In this document: positions 30,332 through 38,379 of the stretch, in pieces
Layout: every line of letters starts with the position of its first letter
How positions within the stretch are numbered: position 1 is the first letter of the stretch
Translations under genes and position numbers: made by a program
Source: Azospirillum lipoferum 4B
GTDB taxonomy: Bacteria; Pseudomonadota; Alphaproteobacteria; Azospirillales; Azospirillaceae
Direction: 5' to 3'
Assembly: GCF_000283655.1 (NCBI RefSeq)
Contig: NC_016622.1
Coordinates: 508,501 to 572,500 of the forward strand
Length of the DNA stretch: 64,000 nucleotides
The notes under the pieces: model-generated
Databases searched by the model: none
Told to the model about the DNA's origin: nothing
Seen by the model: only the letters and a program-made list of their open reading frames with translations

Positions 30332-30658
30332 CTAATCCTTTTCTAACGTGCATTGCAGCGGGTGCTGGTTCTGGCGCGCAAAGTCCATCACCTGCGTGAC
30401 TTTCGTCTCCGCCACCTCGTAGGTGAACACGCCGCACAACCCCACACCCCGCCGGTGCACATGCAGCATGATCTGTGTCGCTTCCTCCCGCGATTTGCTG
30501 AAGAAGCGTTCGAGAACGAGAACGACGAACTCCATGGGAGTGTAATCGTCGTTCAGCATCAACACTTTGTACATCGACGGCTTTTTGGTCTTCGGTTTGG
30601 CCTTTACGACCACGCCGCTGTTCGTGCCGTCGTTGCCCTGCTTGTCAGAGTCGGCCAT
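30332..30658 (-). CDS. clpS: ClpA adaptor ClpS
   Basis: A 108-residue adaptor that recognises destabilising N-terminal residues and delivers substrates to ClpA. The first about 28 residues are the flexible, charged extension; the core has [20 protein letters not shown], which includes the acidic and Met residues of the N-degron pocket, and [19 protein letters not shown] for ClpA docking. Length and the tight spacing to clpA (eight bases) are typical. Confidence 0.96.
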   Translation of the reverse strand: MADSDKQGNDGTNSGVVVKAKPKTKKPSMYKVLMLNDDYTPMEFVVLVLERFFSKSREEATQIMLHVHRRGVGLCGVFTYEVAETKVTQVMDFARQNQHPLQCTLEKD

Positions 30659-31094
30659 GGTCCCAGTCGAATGTCATCGCGATGCACTGTCTATGTGAAT
30701 GATATGGGCATTTCGGTCGCGGTGGGAAGGGGCCGTTTTCAGTCTCCCTCCATTTGGCGGCTCTCTTTCCGCCGTACTGCCGCCTCGTGAGGCCGATCGT
30801 CTGGCTCGTCATTTTACCTGCAGGGGGGTGCATAGGCAGCATCAGGACGGGGCATATCTTCCGGGGGCCCCTTTTGCCGTTCATCCTCTTGAAAGTAAGG
30901 ACGGCCTTGCATATGTCCACAAGTCAGGTTCGACCCTGGTGCATCTCACACATCTTCGGCACGTCGTTTGCCTCGGAATGAGGCAAGCGGCTCTATGGAT
31001 CTTGTCGGCTCTGCCCGTTCGTGGCGACGCGCATTTCTAGCGATAGAGTTCGCTGGAAAGTAGCGTTTTGCGCGAATAGCTGTTGACTCACTAT

Positions 31095-31171
31095 CCTTCG
31101 GGGATGTATCCCCTGAGGACCGTAGGGTTTTGCCCGATTGATCGTTCGCTCGGTTGATCGTACGTGATCAA
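31095..31171 (+). promoter_or_regulatory. Hairpin and candidate operator upstream of the small unknown gene
   Basis: The 546-base gap between clpS and the gene at 31205 has no convincing gene. Near its right end are a hairpin (31095-31118, arms GGGGAT and ATCCCC with outer CCT/AGG) and an 18-base palindrome TTGATCGTACGTGATCAA at 31154-31171. A second half site, TTGATCGTTCG, lies at 31138-31148, so TTGATCGTnCG is repeated in tandem 16 bases apart. The palindrome ends 33 bases before the start codon, where a repressor could act. No matching regulator was found nearby. Confidence 0.4.
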
Positions 31172-31204
31172 GATAAAGAAGAACGTGTTGGGAAGGGTGC
31201 TGCC

Positions 31205-31438
31205 ATGACTGATACGAACCAGCCTTGCTCGCCAGGGGCGGCATTATCGCTGCCGGTTGCCGATACACGGGAGCGTAAGGTGGTGACTGCGCGGGATATG
31301 TTGGCGCGCCCCGGCTTTCGGGAAAGGATATCGGAAAAGCAACCCAATCACTTCGAGACTCACAATCGAGCTCTGGCTGAGTCGCAATTGGAGGCTCGTG
31401 TGGCTGCTCTATACCAATGCACCGAGCAGACCGACTGA
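31205..31438 (+). CDS. Small unrecognised protein of the low-GC island
   Basis: A 77-residue soluble protein that I do not recognise. GGAAGGGTG precedes the ATG with good spacing. The sequence is hydrophilic with a predicted helical middle (ERKVVTARDMLARPGFRERI) and a His/Glu-rich C-terminal half (HFETHNRALAESQLEARVAA). Base composition is lower in GC than the neighbours, like the next gene. The upstream palindrome hints at a DNA-binding regulator, but this protein shows no clear helix-turn-helix. Real-gene status rests on the ribosome binding site and context. Confidence 0.5.
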   Translation: MTDTNQPCSPGAALSLPVADTRERKVVTARDMLARPGFRERISEKQPNHFETHNRALAESQLEARVAALYQCTEQTD

Positions 31439-31591
31439 ATCCCGTCGGAGGCTTCGATTCGGAAGCTTTCCGAGCTAAGGGTATTTTGTTCCTCCGATTA
31501 AGTGAATTTGTTTCCCGATTCAGGTGTAAATCCAAGCGACGGCCGGCGAGGCTTGCGCTGAAAAGTATTTCTTTTTGTCAAGGGGTCTGTC

Positions 31592-32272
31592 TTGCCGACT
31601 GTTCATTGCGATCAAGATGAGAGAGGCCATTGCGATTATCAAGCCAAGGCATCTTGTAAAGCGATGCCACTCGTCTGGGGGGAGTACTGCAATTATGAGA
31701 TCGCTTTTATAGACGATCGGTTTCAGGGGCTGAAAATTGTTTACGCAGCCTTTGAGAAATTTTTCAAAGACAAAGTTGGAGGCCACAAATTTTGGCTCAA
31801 TGAGACTATTTTGTGGGAAATTTGTTTTATTTACGCAAATGATCTGAAGCCGGTGCGACAGTTTCATGCAGTCGATGGTGGGTGTGATCGCAACCGTCGT
31901 GCGGCGTTTCTGGCGCGTCTAATTTCTCTGCACCGACCGATTTATATCGAAGAAATGGCCTCTCCAGACGTTGACCAGCTATCGTCCAAGACCATTTTGA
32001 TTCTGAACGAGCATTTCGCCTTGAATGCCATGATGCATTTCCTGGAGCTTCCGGCAGAAGCGTTCGGCGAAACAGGAATCGGCAAGATTGCAAAAGATCT
32101 GATTTTCATTTTTGGGCATCGCGATCCACAGCCCGAATCGCTAGTGACCATCGCCCGCCTGATGACGAACCTTTATTCTCTCTATGGCCGTTTCATTGCG
32201 GAACGCAAACGTGCAGAGGCCGCGGAGTTGGAGGTCAAGAACCTGTCGGCCCGGTTGGCTGAGTTGAGGTAG
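31592..32272 (+). CDS. Unrecognised 226-residue protein of the low-GC island
   Basis: I do not recognise this protein. It starts at TTG 31592, with AAGGGG six bases upstream. It has an N-terminal Cys/His-containing part (HCDQDERGHCDYQAKASC, a possible metal site), an aromatic-rich middle (GGHKFWLNETILWEICFIYA), several helical segments, and a C-terminal coiled-coil-like end (ERKRAEAAELEVKNLSARLA). Its codon use is clearly lower in GC than the rest of the window, suggesting acquisition. It ends 39 bases before the IS element. It may form a unit with the small gene at 31205. Confidence 0.6.
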   Translation: MPTVHCDQDERGHCDYQAKASCKAMPLVWGEYCNYEIAFIDDRFQGLKIVYAAFEKFFKDKVGGHKFWLNETILWEICFIYANDLKPVRQFHAVDGGCDRNRRAAFLARLISLHRPIYIEEMASPDVDQLSSKTILILNEHFALNAMMHFLELPAEAFGETGIGKIAKDLIFIFGHRDPQPESLVTIARLMTNLYSLYGRFIAERKRAEAAELEVKNLSARLAELR

Positions 32273-32311
32273 CAGATAAGCCTATCCCGCTCCGAAGCTG
32301 GGCGAATACTA

Positions 32312-33159
32312 GGGCCTGTTGACATTCACCGTGTTTCCAAGACGGTAGCGACGAGGTTGATGGCAGCGGCGTAGCTTGTGTCTGTTTTGTCGTATCGCGT
32401 GGCAGTACGGCGAAATTCCTTGATTTTGCAGAAGAAGTTCTCGACCAGATGGCGCCATTTGTACATTTCGGCGTCATGGGGAATCGGAGTGGTGCGGCTG
32501 GTCTTGGACGGAATGACGGCGACCGCGCCACGCTCGGCGATCAAGGTGCGGATGGCGTTGCTGTCGAAGGCTCTATCAGCCAGCAAGGCGGAGAACTCGA
32601 TACCGTCCAGCACCGGTTCGACGCCAACGCTGTCATGTCGTTGGCCCGGCAGCAGGATGAAGCGCCCAAGGTTTCCCAACCCATCGACGACGGCCAGGAT
32701 CTTGGTCGTCAGTCCGCCGCGAGAGCGGCCAATGGCCTGAGCCTGAGTCCCCCCCTTGCGCCGGTGCCGTGCTGATGCACCCGGACAATCGTTCCATCGA
32801 TGATCGCGTACTCGAAGTCCGCGTCGCTCGATAAGGCGGCGAAGACCTCATCGAAGACACCGGCCTTGGCCCATCGGCGAAAGCGTTGGAACACCGAGTT
32901 CCAATTACCGAAGGCTTCGGGCAAGTCCCGCCAGGGTGACCCAACACGGACGATCCACAGGACCGCCTCCAGAAACAGCCGATTGTCCGCCCCCGAGCGG
33001 CCGGGATCGCCGACTTTGCCCGGAAGAAGCGCCGCTATCCGCTCCCACTGATCGTCCCGCAGAACCATCCGATCCAAGGATACCTCCTTTTTGGAAGCCT
33101 TGAATCAGATTTCAGAGGCCAGCGGAATCCCCTTTCGTTCCTCAAATGTCAACAGGCCC
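32312..33159 (-). mobile_element. Complete IS5-family insertion sequence (IS427-like)
   Basis: An 848-base element bounded by inverted repeats that share GGGCCTGTTGACATT (32312-32326 and the complement of 33145-33159). TA is duplicated at both ends (32310-32311 and 33160-33161), reconstructing a CTAG target as used by the IS427 group of the IS5 family. The single transposase is encoded on the minus strand in two overlapping frames. Both ends and the coding frames look intact, so the element may be active. Confidence 0.92.
32326..33077 (-). CDS. IS5-family transposase made by -1 frameshift
   Basis: The DDE transposase of the IS. Frame 1 starts at TTG 33077 (AAGGAGG five to six bases upstream; ATG at 33068 is an alternative), reads VLRDDQWERIAALLPG and contains the first catalytic Asp in AIIDGTIVR. 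It stops at 32709. Frame 2 (to 32326) holds the second Asp in LLADRAFDS and the Y-x2-R-x3-E-x6-K signature YKWRHLVENFFCKIK. A run of seven G (32749-32755) lies where a -1 slip joins the frames, giving GARGGTQAQAIGRSRGGL as in relatives. Alone, frame 1 would give a truncated protein. Confidence 0.88.
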
Positions 33160-33176
33160 TAGGACTGATACATGAG

Positions 33177-33210
33177 AATGCCCGGCGTTTCGTTCAGAAC
33201 GCCGGGCATT
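33177..33210 (-). terminator. Hairpin terminator after the first phasin gene
   Basis: Perfect 13-base inverted repeat AATGCCCGGCGTT / AACGCCGGGCATT with an 8-base loop. It begins 50 bases after the phasin stop codon on the minus strand. The tail is short on T in that direction (CATTCTC) and slightly better on the plus strand (CATTTTG), so it may work both ways. Confidence 0.65.
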
Positions 33211-33260
33211 TTGCATCTTTGGCACAGAGTGGCCGGTGACCGGCCCCAATGCGATTGGCC

Positions 33261-33734
33261 TCAGGCGGCCTTCTTCGACATGACCTCGACCGTGGCGTTG
33301 ACGCGGGCGCTCAGCGGGGCCAGCGCCTCGTTGGCGATCTTGACGGTCAGCTCCTGCATCTTGGTGCTTTCCGACACCAGCGCGTCGATGCTGGCCTTGG
33401 TGTAGGCGTTCTGCAGCTCGATCAGTTCCTGGATCGTCTTCACCGCCAGCAGGGCCTTGGCGTTCGACACGCTCTTCTCCAGCGAGGACTGGGTGAAGGC
33501 GGCGACCTGCTTGCCGGCCTCTTCGGCGCCCTTGGCGACGACGGTGCCGGACTTCACGAAGGCGTCGACGTTCTGCTTGGTCAGCACGGTCAGCTCGTCA
33601 TAGCCCTTCAGCACCTGGGCGGAGGCCTTTTCGATCTGCTCCTGCTGGGCCTTCACGAGGCCTTCCAGGTTCTGCTTGGCGGTGGCGATGGCGTCTTCGA
33701 CGGACTTGGTGACGGCGGTGATCTGGTCGGACAT
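33261..33734 (-). CDS. phaP: Phasin family protein
   Basis: A 157-residue amphipathic, mostly helical protein that coats polyhydroxyalkanoate granules. The phasin domain spans nearly the whole length (AKQNLEGLVKAQQEQIEKAS, FTQSSLEKSVSNAKALLAVK, ELIELQNAYTKASIDALVSE) and there is no Cys or Trp, as usual. GAGGAG precedes the ATG. A second phasin lies immediately upstream on the same strand, with a shared TGC-rich palindrome in both leaders. It has its own terminator, so the two genes are probably separate transcription units. Confidence 0.93.
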   Translation of the reverse strand: MSDQITAVTKSVEDAIATAKQNLEGLVKAQQEQIEKASAQVLKGYDELTVLTKQNVDAFVKSGTVVAKGAEEAGKQVAAFTQSSLEKSVSNAKALLAVKTIQELIELQNAYTKASIDALVSESTKMQELTVKIANEALAPLSARVNATVEVMSKKAA

Positions 33735-33846
33735 GGCTATGCTCCTCGCGCTCTCTCAGGGGTCAACCGCGCGGCCCCGACGATGCGGCGACCGGGTGCG
33801 GAGTGGGTTGAAACCCTCGGACCCCGGCAGGGCGGGCGCCCGAGAT

Positions 33847-33863
33847 ATGCTGCACTGCAACAT
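33847..33863 (-). promoter_or_regulatory. TGC-rich PhaR-like operator of phasin 1
   Basis: ATGCTGCACTGCAACAT lies 113 bases upstream of the first phasin start. The same 16 of 17 bases occur upstream of the second phasin (34721-34737). TGC-rich palindromes of this sort are bound by the PHA regulator PhaR in other alphaproteobacteria; the exact match to a PhaR consensus was not tested. Confidence 0.55.
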
Positions 33864-33906
33864 AAGCAGAATGTATGGAAAGCCGGGGCCTGAGTCAATG
33901 GGGGAA

Positions 33907-33921
33907 TTGTGCACTGCACAA
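33907..33921. promoter_or_regulatory. Second TGC-rich palindrome upstream of phasin 1
   Basis: TTGTGCACTGCACAA is a perfect 15-base palindrome around a central C, 44 bases beyond the first site. It shares the TGCACTGCA core and could be a second PhaR-like site in the 319-base gap between the phasins, which contains no gene. Confidence 0.5.
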
Positions 33922-33955
33922 AAATCCGGACGTGCATGCCAAACCCCGGTGGAAC

Positions 33956-33998
33956 GCAAACGGCCCGGCAACCGCGTGGAGGTTGCCGGGCCGTTTGC
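33956..33998 (-). terminator. Strong hairpin after the second phasin gene
   Basis: Perfect 18-base inverted repeat GCAAACGGCCCGGCAACC / GGTTGCCGGGCCGTTTGC with a 7-base loop, starting 55 bases after the stop of the second phasin gene. No T tract follows, so termination may be partial, or the hairpin may protect the message end. Confidence 0.65.
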
Positions 33999-34053
33999 GA
34001 AGCCGGGAGCCATCGCTGGACCCCGGCCGTCACGCTCCGTCGGATCGTGCCGA

Positions 34054-34566
34054 TCAGGCGGCGATCGGCTTGGAGAAGGTCTCCACCGTCGCGGTGACGC
34101 GGGCGTTCAACGGGGCCAGCGCCTCGTTGGTGACCTTGGTGGTCAGCTCCTGCAGGCGGCCGGTCTCGGCCAGCATCGCGTCGAAGCTCGACTTCAGGAA
34201 GTCGTTCTGCAGCTCGACGACTTCCTGCAGGGTCTTGGCGGCCAGCAGGGCCTTGCCGGTGGTGATCGACTTGTCCAGCGCTGACTGGCCGTAGGCGACG
34301 ACCTCGCGGCCCAGATCCTCGGCGCCCTTGGCGGCGATGGTGCTGCTGGCGATCAGCGCCTCGACATTGGCCTTGCTGGTCGCCTGCAGATCCTCATAGC
34401 TCTTCAGCAACTGGGCGGCGGTCTTCTCGAACTGCTCCTTGGCGGCGGTCGCGGTCTGCTCGAACTGCTTGACCGTCTGCTCCTGGCCGGCCTTCACCAG
34501 ACCCTCATACTGTTCCTTGGCCTGGGCGGCGACGGTTTCGATCGACTTCGGCGTGAACTGGTTCAT
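34054..34566 (-). CDS. phaP: Phasin family protein
   Basis: A second phasin, 170 residues: N-terminal MNQFTPKSIETVAAQAKEQY, long amphipathic helices (KQFEQTATAAKEQFEKTAAQ, YGQSALDKSITTGKALLAAK, ELQNDFLKSSFDAMLAETGR) and the shared C-terminal NEALAPLNARVTATVE seen in phasin 1. It should bind the surface of polyhydroxyalkanoate granules. The frame is open to 34968, but GGAAGGA before ATG 34566 and the family start fix the shorter form. The TGC-rich operator lies about 155 bases upstream. Confidence 0.93.
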   Translation of the reverse strand: MNQFTPKSIETVAAQAKEQYEGLVKAGQEQTVKQFEQTATAAKEQFEKTAAQLLKSYEDLQATSKANVEALIASSTIAAKGAEDLGREVVAYGQSALDKSITTGKALLAAKTLQEVVELQNDFLKSSFDAMLAETGRLQELTTKVTNEALAPLNARVTATVETFSKPIAA

Positions 34567-34720
34567 GACGCGCGTTCCTTCCTGGCTGATGCCGACGTTT
34601 GGAAGATGGGCCCGGCCGCCGCGGAGCGGGGCGCGATGCCTGCCGGCAGCGGTTTGCGTTGCGTTTATCCGTTGTGCATCCGGCCCGGCCGGTCCCCGAA
34701 GCCGCGATCCGGCCCCAGGA

Positions 34721-34737
34721 ATGCTGCACTGCAATAT
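34721..34737 (-). promoter_or_regulatory. TGC-rich PhaR-like operator of phasin 2
   Basis: ATGCTGCACTGCAATAT matches the phasin 1 site at 33847 in 16 of 17 positions. It lies in the 479-base gap between the second phasin and the divergent Anbu peptidase gene; nothing else recognisable was seen there. Confidence 0.55.
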
Positions 34738-35045
34738 GAGGATTTTATGGGCTAAGCAGAGGGCGGTGTCAACAGTCCGTTCGGTAAGTGTCCGACTGAC
34801 CTTTTGCGCCGCACCATACTCCGATTGCGTGAAACTCCGATGAACGCAGTGTCGCGGACGTTGCCGGCGGGGGCTGCGGTCGCGGAAGCGGCGGCAACTC
34901 CTTAACGAAGGATTTACCGGCGGTGGGACAAGTGTAGCGTGACCGTGGGCGGGATTCGCCTCGGCCAATGGTCAGGTGCGGCGCTTGGACGCGGCGCTCC
35001 GGACCGTCCGCTTTCCAGGCCGCATCTTCGGGATCCACATCGATC

Positions 35046-35807
35046 ATGACCTATTGCCTTGGCATCAAGACCCGCGACGGCCTGATCGGTCTGTCGGACG
35101 GCCGCATCACCAGCGGGTCGCAGCTTTCGTCGGCCCGCAAGGTGACGATGATGGGCAGCGGCGGCGACCGCTTCTTCATCATGAACTCCGGCCTGCGCAG
35201 CGTGCGCGACAAGACGCTGGCCTATCTCCGCCGCGACATGCAGAAGCGCCGGGGCGAGGCCTATTCGACCATGCTGGATGCCGTGTCGGCCTTCACCGCC
35301 TGCCTGCGGCAAGTTGCCGCGGAGGATAAGGAATCGCTGGAGGCGTCGAAGCTGCACTTCAACCTGCACGCCATCATCGGCGGCCAGCTTGCCGAGGACC
35401 GGGAACCCTACATGTTCCTGGTCTATCCGGAAGGCAACTGGATCGAGGTGGACGAGCGTACGCCCTACCTGTCGATCGGTGCCACCGCATATGGCAAGCC
35501 GATCCTCGACCGGGCCCTGACCTACGGCACCGACATGCAGACGGCGCTGAAGCTGGCCTACCTGTCCTTCGACAGCACCCGCTTTTCCAGCAACGACGTC
35601 GGCTTTCCCATCGACATGGTGTCCTACCATGCGGAGTCGCGCAGTTGGCGCCAGTCGAACTACGACTATGACGACCTCAGCGAACAGCGCCAGTGGTGGA
35701 ACCGCAACCTGACCGAACTGGCCCGCCGCATGCCCGACGGTCCCTGGGTCGAGACTCTGGTGCCCGACAGCCTGCGCCCGCGACTGATCACCGAAGAGCC
35801 GGCCTGA
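35046..35807 (+). CDS. Anbu-type proteasome-like peptidase
   Basis: A 253-residue N-terminal-nucleophile hydrolase of the Anbu (ancestral beta subunit) family, related to HslV and 20S proteasome beta subunits. Starting at ATG 35046 gives MTYCLGIKTRDGLIGLSDGR, placing Thr2 as the nucleophile after Met removal, with Asp18 and Lys near 33 (SSARKVTM) in the expected positions. The C-terminal extension (YDDLSEQRQWWNRNLTELAR) is typical of Anbu. An upstream extension to 34968 would bury the nucleophile and is rejected. Anbu often sits with a transglutaminase-like, alpha-E and ATP-grasp gene set; none is here. Confidence 0.85.
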   Translation: MTYCLGIKTRDGLIGLSDGRITSGSQLSSARKVTMMGSGGDRFFIMNSGLRSVRDKTLAYLRRDMQKRRGEAYSTMLDAVSAFTACLRQVAAEDKESLEASKLHFNLHAIIGGQLAEDREPYMFLVYPEGNWIEVDERTPYLSIGATAYGKPILDRALTYGTDMQTALKLAYLSFDSTRFSSNDVGFPIDMVSYHAESRSWRQSNYDYDDLSEQRQWWNRNLTELARRMPDGPWVETLVPDSLRPRLITEEPA

Positions 35808-35842
35808 GGGGAGCCGGCCTGAGGGAAGGCGGCTTCAGCGGT

Positions 35843-36700
35843 TCAGTCCGCCGGAAGGGCGCTGAGCATCAGCGCCCCGAAGGGGGCGGTCGGGCCCACC
35901 AGTCCATAGTGACCCTGTCCGTCGCGGCCGAGCTGGATTTCGAAGAAGACGCCGCCGTCCGCCAATTGGCCGGCGGAGGGCAGGGTGCGCGGCGCGTCCT
36001 CCGGAGCCGGCAGGGCGGGGAAGGCGACGCCCGTCGGGTCGATGCCGCGCAGAAGGCCGGGGAACCGGGCATCGGTGAAGCGGCTGGACGGGTAGGGGTA
36101 GGCGGTGAAGAACCACTGTCCGGCGCGGCAGCCGTTGATCAGCCAATAGAAGCCGTTCGATGGAAGCCGCAGCCCGTGCGGCGGCGGGTCGAACGCCCCG
36201 TCTTCGCGCAGGCGGCCGATGAAGCTGGCGTACTGCGCGGCGCTCAGCTGCAGCGTCGCCTTGCGGCCGCGGGCGGCGGAGAAGGGATCGGCCGGCGTGA
36301 TGCGGGCGAGGTCGGCCGCCTCGATCACATGGGCTTCCACCGCGGCGCCGCCGCGTTCGGGATCGCCGACGACATCGTATGTCCGAACATGACGGTTGTA
36401 GTCGGCGTTGAAGACCAGGCGGAAGCGGTCGGTCCCGTCCCTGCCGCAGTGCATCCTCAGATCGTCGCCGTTGAGATAGCTGAACCAGGTCAGCTTGCGC
36501 GCCACCGGATTGTCGGTCGGCCCGGCGGAGGTGCAGCCGGCGAGCGCCAGCAGGCATGCCGCCATGGATATCGCCGCGCGGGCCGCGGTTGCACGGCGGG
36601 GGAGACCGCGGCGGGGGCCGCCGGGGGAAAAGGCGTCGGCCGGAATGGTTGTTCCCGGTGCGCTTGTATCCGGGACGCTTCTTTGATGACCACGGCTCAT
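35843..36700 (-). CDS. Predicted lipoprotein of unknown function
   Basis: A 285-residue protein with a lipobox LLALAGC about 55 residues from the chosen start (36700, GAGG upstream), preceded by a basic region (RRGLPRRATAARAA) and a short hydrophobic stretch. The n-region is unusually long, so translation may begin further in, although the Met at 36565 would leave too short a signal. The mature part has WFSYLNGDDLRMHC, FNADYNRHVRTYDVVG and a pair of beta-rich segments (SNGFYWLINGCRAGQWFFTA, YPYPSSRFTDARF). I do not recognise the domain. Convergent with the Anbu gene, with which it may or may not be linked. Confidence 0.75.
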   Translation of the reverse strand: MSRGHQRSVPDTSAPGTTIPADAFSPGGPRRGLPRRATAARAAISMAACLLALAGCTSAGPTDNPVARKLTWFSYLNGDDLRMHCGRDGTDRFRLVFNADYNRHVRTYDVVGDPERGGAAVEAHVIEAADLARITPADPFSAARGRKATLQLSAAQYASFIGRLREDGAFDPPPHGLRLPSNGFYWLINGCRAGQWFFTAYPYPSSRFTDARFPGLLRGIDPTGVAFPALPAPEDAPRTLPSAGQLADGGVFFEIQLGRDGQGHYGLVGPTAPFGALMLSALPAD

Positions 36701-37008
36701 TGTCGCTTGCCTCGCGTCAGCGGCCCCTGGTAGGTGGAGGGCGCAGGTCGCGGCGGCAAGCCCGATCTCCGGGCTGCGGCCGATCGGAAGGCGCCGGTAA
36801 TCCGTCTGCCCCCTTGCCGCAACCCCTCCGCTTGCGTGCCGTCCTCCGCGGTCTTCCCCGTCATCCTCCGTCAGCCAGGACCCGCCATTTTGGACACAGA
36901 CACTGCCAAAAGCCAAAGCAAGAAATTAACGAATTCCTGCTAGACACTGATTTCGCACGAATTTACCATTGAACCAAGCACCAAAATCTAGCGGTTGGCG
37001 GGGCCATC
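36701..37008. other. Divergent intergenic region, no gene seen
   Basis: The 308 bases between the lipoprotein gene and the D,D-carboxypeptidase gene are GC-rich on the left and AT-rich on the right (about 36895-36990). The AT-rich part probably holds the carboxypeptidase promoter, but no convincing -35/-10 pair was found. Confidence 0.4.
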
Positions 37009-38346
37009 ATGAGTGTAACGCGCAACACCGTTCGTAACGGATTGTTTCCGTTCGCCTTTCGCGGAACGGATACGGCCGGCGGGCGGAGTTTGGCGGGTGT
37101 GGGACGCCATTTCCTCGCGGCCGCCGCGCTGCTTGGCATGGTGGCCGTCGGGTCGGGCCTCTCCGCGGCCGAAGCGCTGGCGGCGAAGGCCGCGGCCATC
37201 GTGGTCGATGCCCGGACCGGGCAGGTGCTGATCGACCAGGACGCCGACGCCATCGTCCACCCGGCGTCGCTGACCAAGATGATGACGCTGTATCTCGCCT
37301 TCGACGCGCTGGAGGACGGTCGCCTGTCTCTCGACCAGCAGTTGCCGGTTTCCTCCTTCGCGGAGAGCATGACGCCGACCAAGCTCGGCCTGCGCGCCGG
37401 CCAGACACTGAAGGTCGAAACCGCGATCCTCGGCCTCGTCACCAAGTCGGCCAACGATGCCGCGGTCGTCCTGGCGGAGGCGCTGGGCGGCACCGAGTCC
37501 CGCTTCGCCGAGATGATGACGCGCAAGGCGCGCGAGCTGGGCATGCGCCGCACCGTCTACCGCAACGCGTCTGGCCTGCCGAACATGGAGCAGGTCACGA
37601 CCGCCCGCGACTATGCGATGCTGTCGCGCGCCCTGATGCGCGACCATGCCAAATACTATCCCTATTTCAGCCGCCGCAACTTCGTCTATGGCGGCCGCAC
37701 GCTGGCCAACCACAACCACCTGATGTCCCGTTACGAGGGGATGGACGGCATCAAGACCGGATACACCGTCGCGTCGGGCTTCAACCTTGCCGCCTCGGCG
37801 GTGCGCGACGGGCGCCGGCTGGTCGGCGTGGTGATGGGCGGCAAGTCGGCCGGGTCGCGCGACAACAAGATGGCGGCGCTGCTCGACCAGGCGTTCGGCC
37901 GGCCCAGCCGTGGCCGCGACGACGGGCCGGTGATGGCCAGCCTCGACACCACGCGGTCCGACGCTGTCGACGGCGAAGGGGATGACGACGACGAGCCGGT
38001 GGTGAAGGCCAGGCCGGTGCGCGCCGCCGTGCAGATGGCCGCGATTCCCGCCGCCCCGGCAAGGGAGAGCAAGGCCGCGCGCGATGCCGGGTCGCATTGG
38101 GGTGTGCAGGTCGGCGCTTTCTCCAGCCGTGCCGCCGGCAACAAGGCGGTCAGCCAGGCGGTCAAGCAGGCCCCCTTCATCCTGCGTGCGGCCAAGGCCA
38201 GCGTGGTGGAGGCCAAGACCGGCAAGGACACCGTCTATCGCGCCCGTCTGACCGGTCTCGACGAGAAGGATGCGCGCAAGGCCTGCGCGGTCCTGACGAA
38301 GCACGGCCACCATTGCGTCGCCGTGTCGCCCGGCGAGCGCGGCTGA
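37009..38346 (+). CDS. D-alanyl-D-alanine carboxypeptidase (PBP5/6 class) with C-terminal SPOR domain
   Basis: A 445-residue periplasmic S11 peptidase that trims the terminal D-Ala of peptidoglycan stem peptides. An N-terminal membrane/signal segment (about 35-60) precedes the catalytic domain with SLTK (nucleophile Ser87, Lys90), SAN at 147-149 and KTG at 249-251. The linker (about 305-355) is charged and Pro/Ala-rich, and the C-terminus (about 362-440, WGVQVGAFSSRAAGNKA ... YRARLTGL) is a SPOR domain, which binds denuded septal glycan. The fusion suggests targeting to the division site. Alphaproteobacterial DacF/DacC-like enzymes share this layout. Confidence 0.93.
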   Translation: MSVTRNTVRNGLFPFAFRGTDTAGGRSLAGVGRHFLAAAALLGMVAVGSGLSAAEALAAKAAAIVVDARTGQVLIDQDADAIVHPASLTKMMTLYLAFDALEDGRLSLDQQLPVSSFAESMTPTKLGLRAGQTLKVETAILGLVTKSANDAAVVLAEALGGTESRFAEMMTRKARELGMRRTVYRNASGLPNMEQVTTARDYAMLSRALMRDHAKYYPYFSRRNFVYGGRTLANHNHLMSRYEGMDGIKTGYTVASGFNLAASAVRDGRRLVGVVMGGKSAGSRDNKMAALLDQAFGRPSRGRDDGPVMASLDTTRSDAVDGEGDDDDEPVVKARPVRAAVQMAAIPAAPARESKAARDAGSHWGVQVGAFSSRAAGNKAVSQAVKQAPFILRAAKASVVEAKTGKDTVYRARLTGLDEKDARKACAVLTKHGHHCVAVSPGERG

Positions 38347-38379
38347 CCGGCACTCAGCCCGCGGGTCAGGCCGGGGGGA

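Noticed and set aside
30925-30945. AGGTTCGACCCTGG, like a tRNA T-arm
   Set aside because: The flanking bases do not form the 5-pair T stem, and no acceptor, D or anticodon arms can be placed.
30699-31040. 113-codon open frame right of clpS
   Set aside because: No ribosome binding site, no domain, and composition unlike coding sequence of either the chromosome or the low-GC island.
34902-34916. TTAA-N7-TTTA (CtrA-like) before the Anbu gene, and TTAA-N7-TTAT at 43302
   Set aside because: Each misses one defined base, and such short AT motifs occur by chance in the AT-richer gaps; no support from position or gene type.
34567-34968. N-terminal extension of the second phasin
   Set aside because: Unrelated low-complexity residues; a good ribosome binding site lies before ATG 34566 and the PhaR-like operator falls inside the would-be extension.
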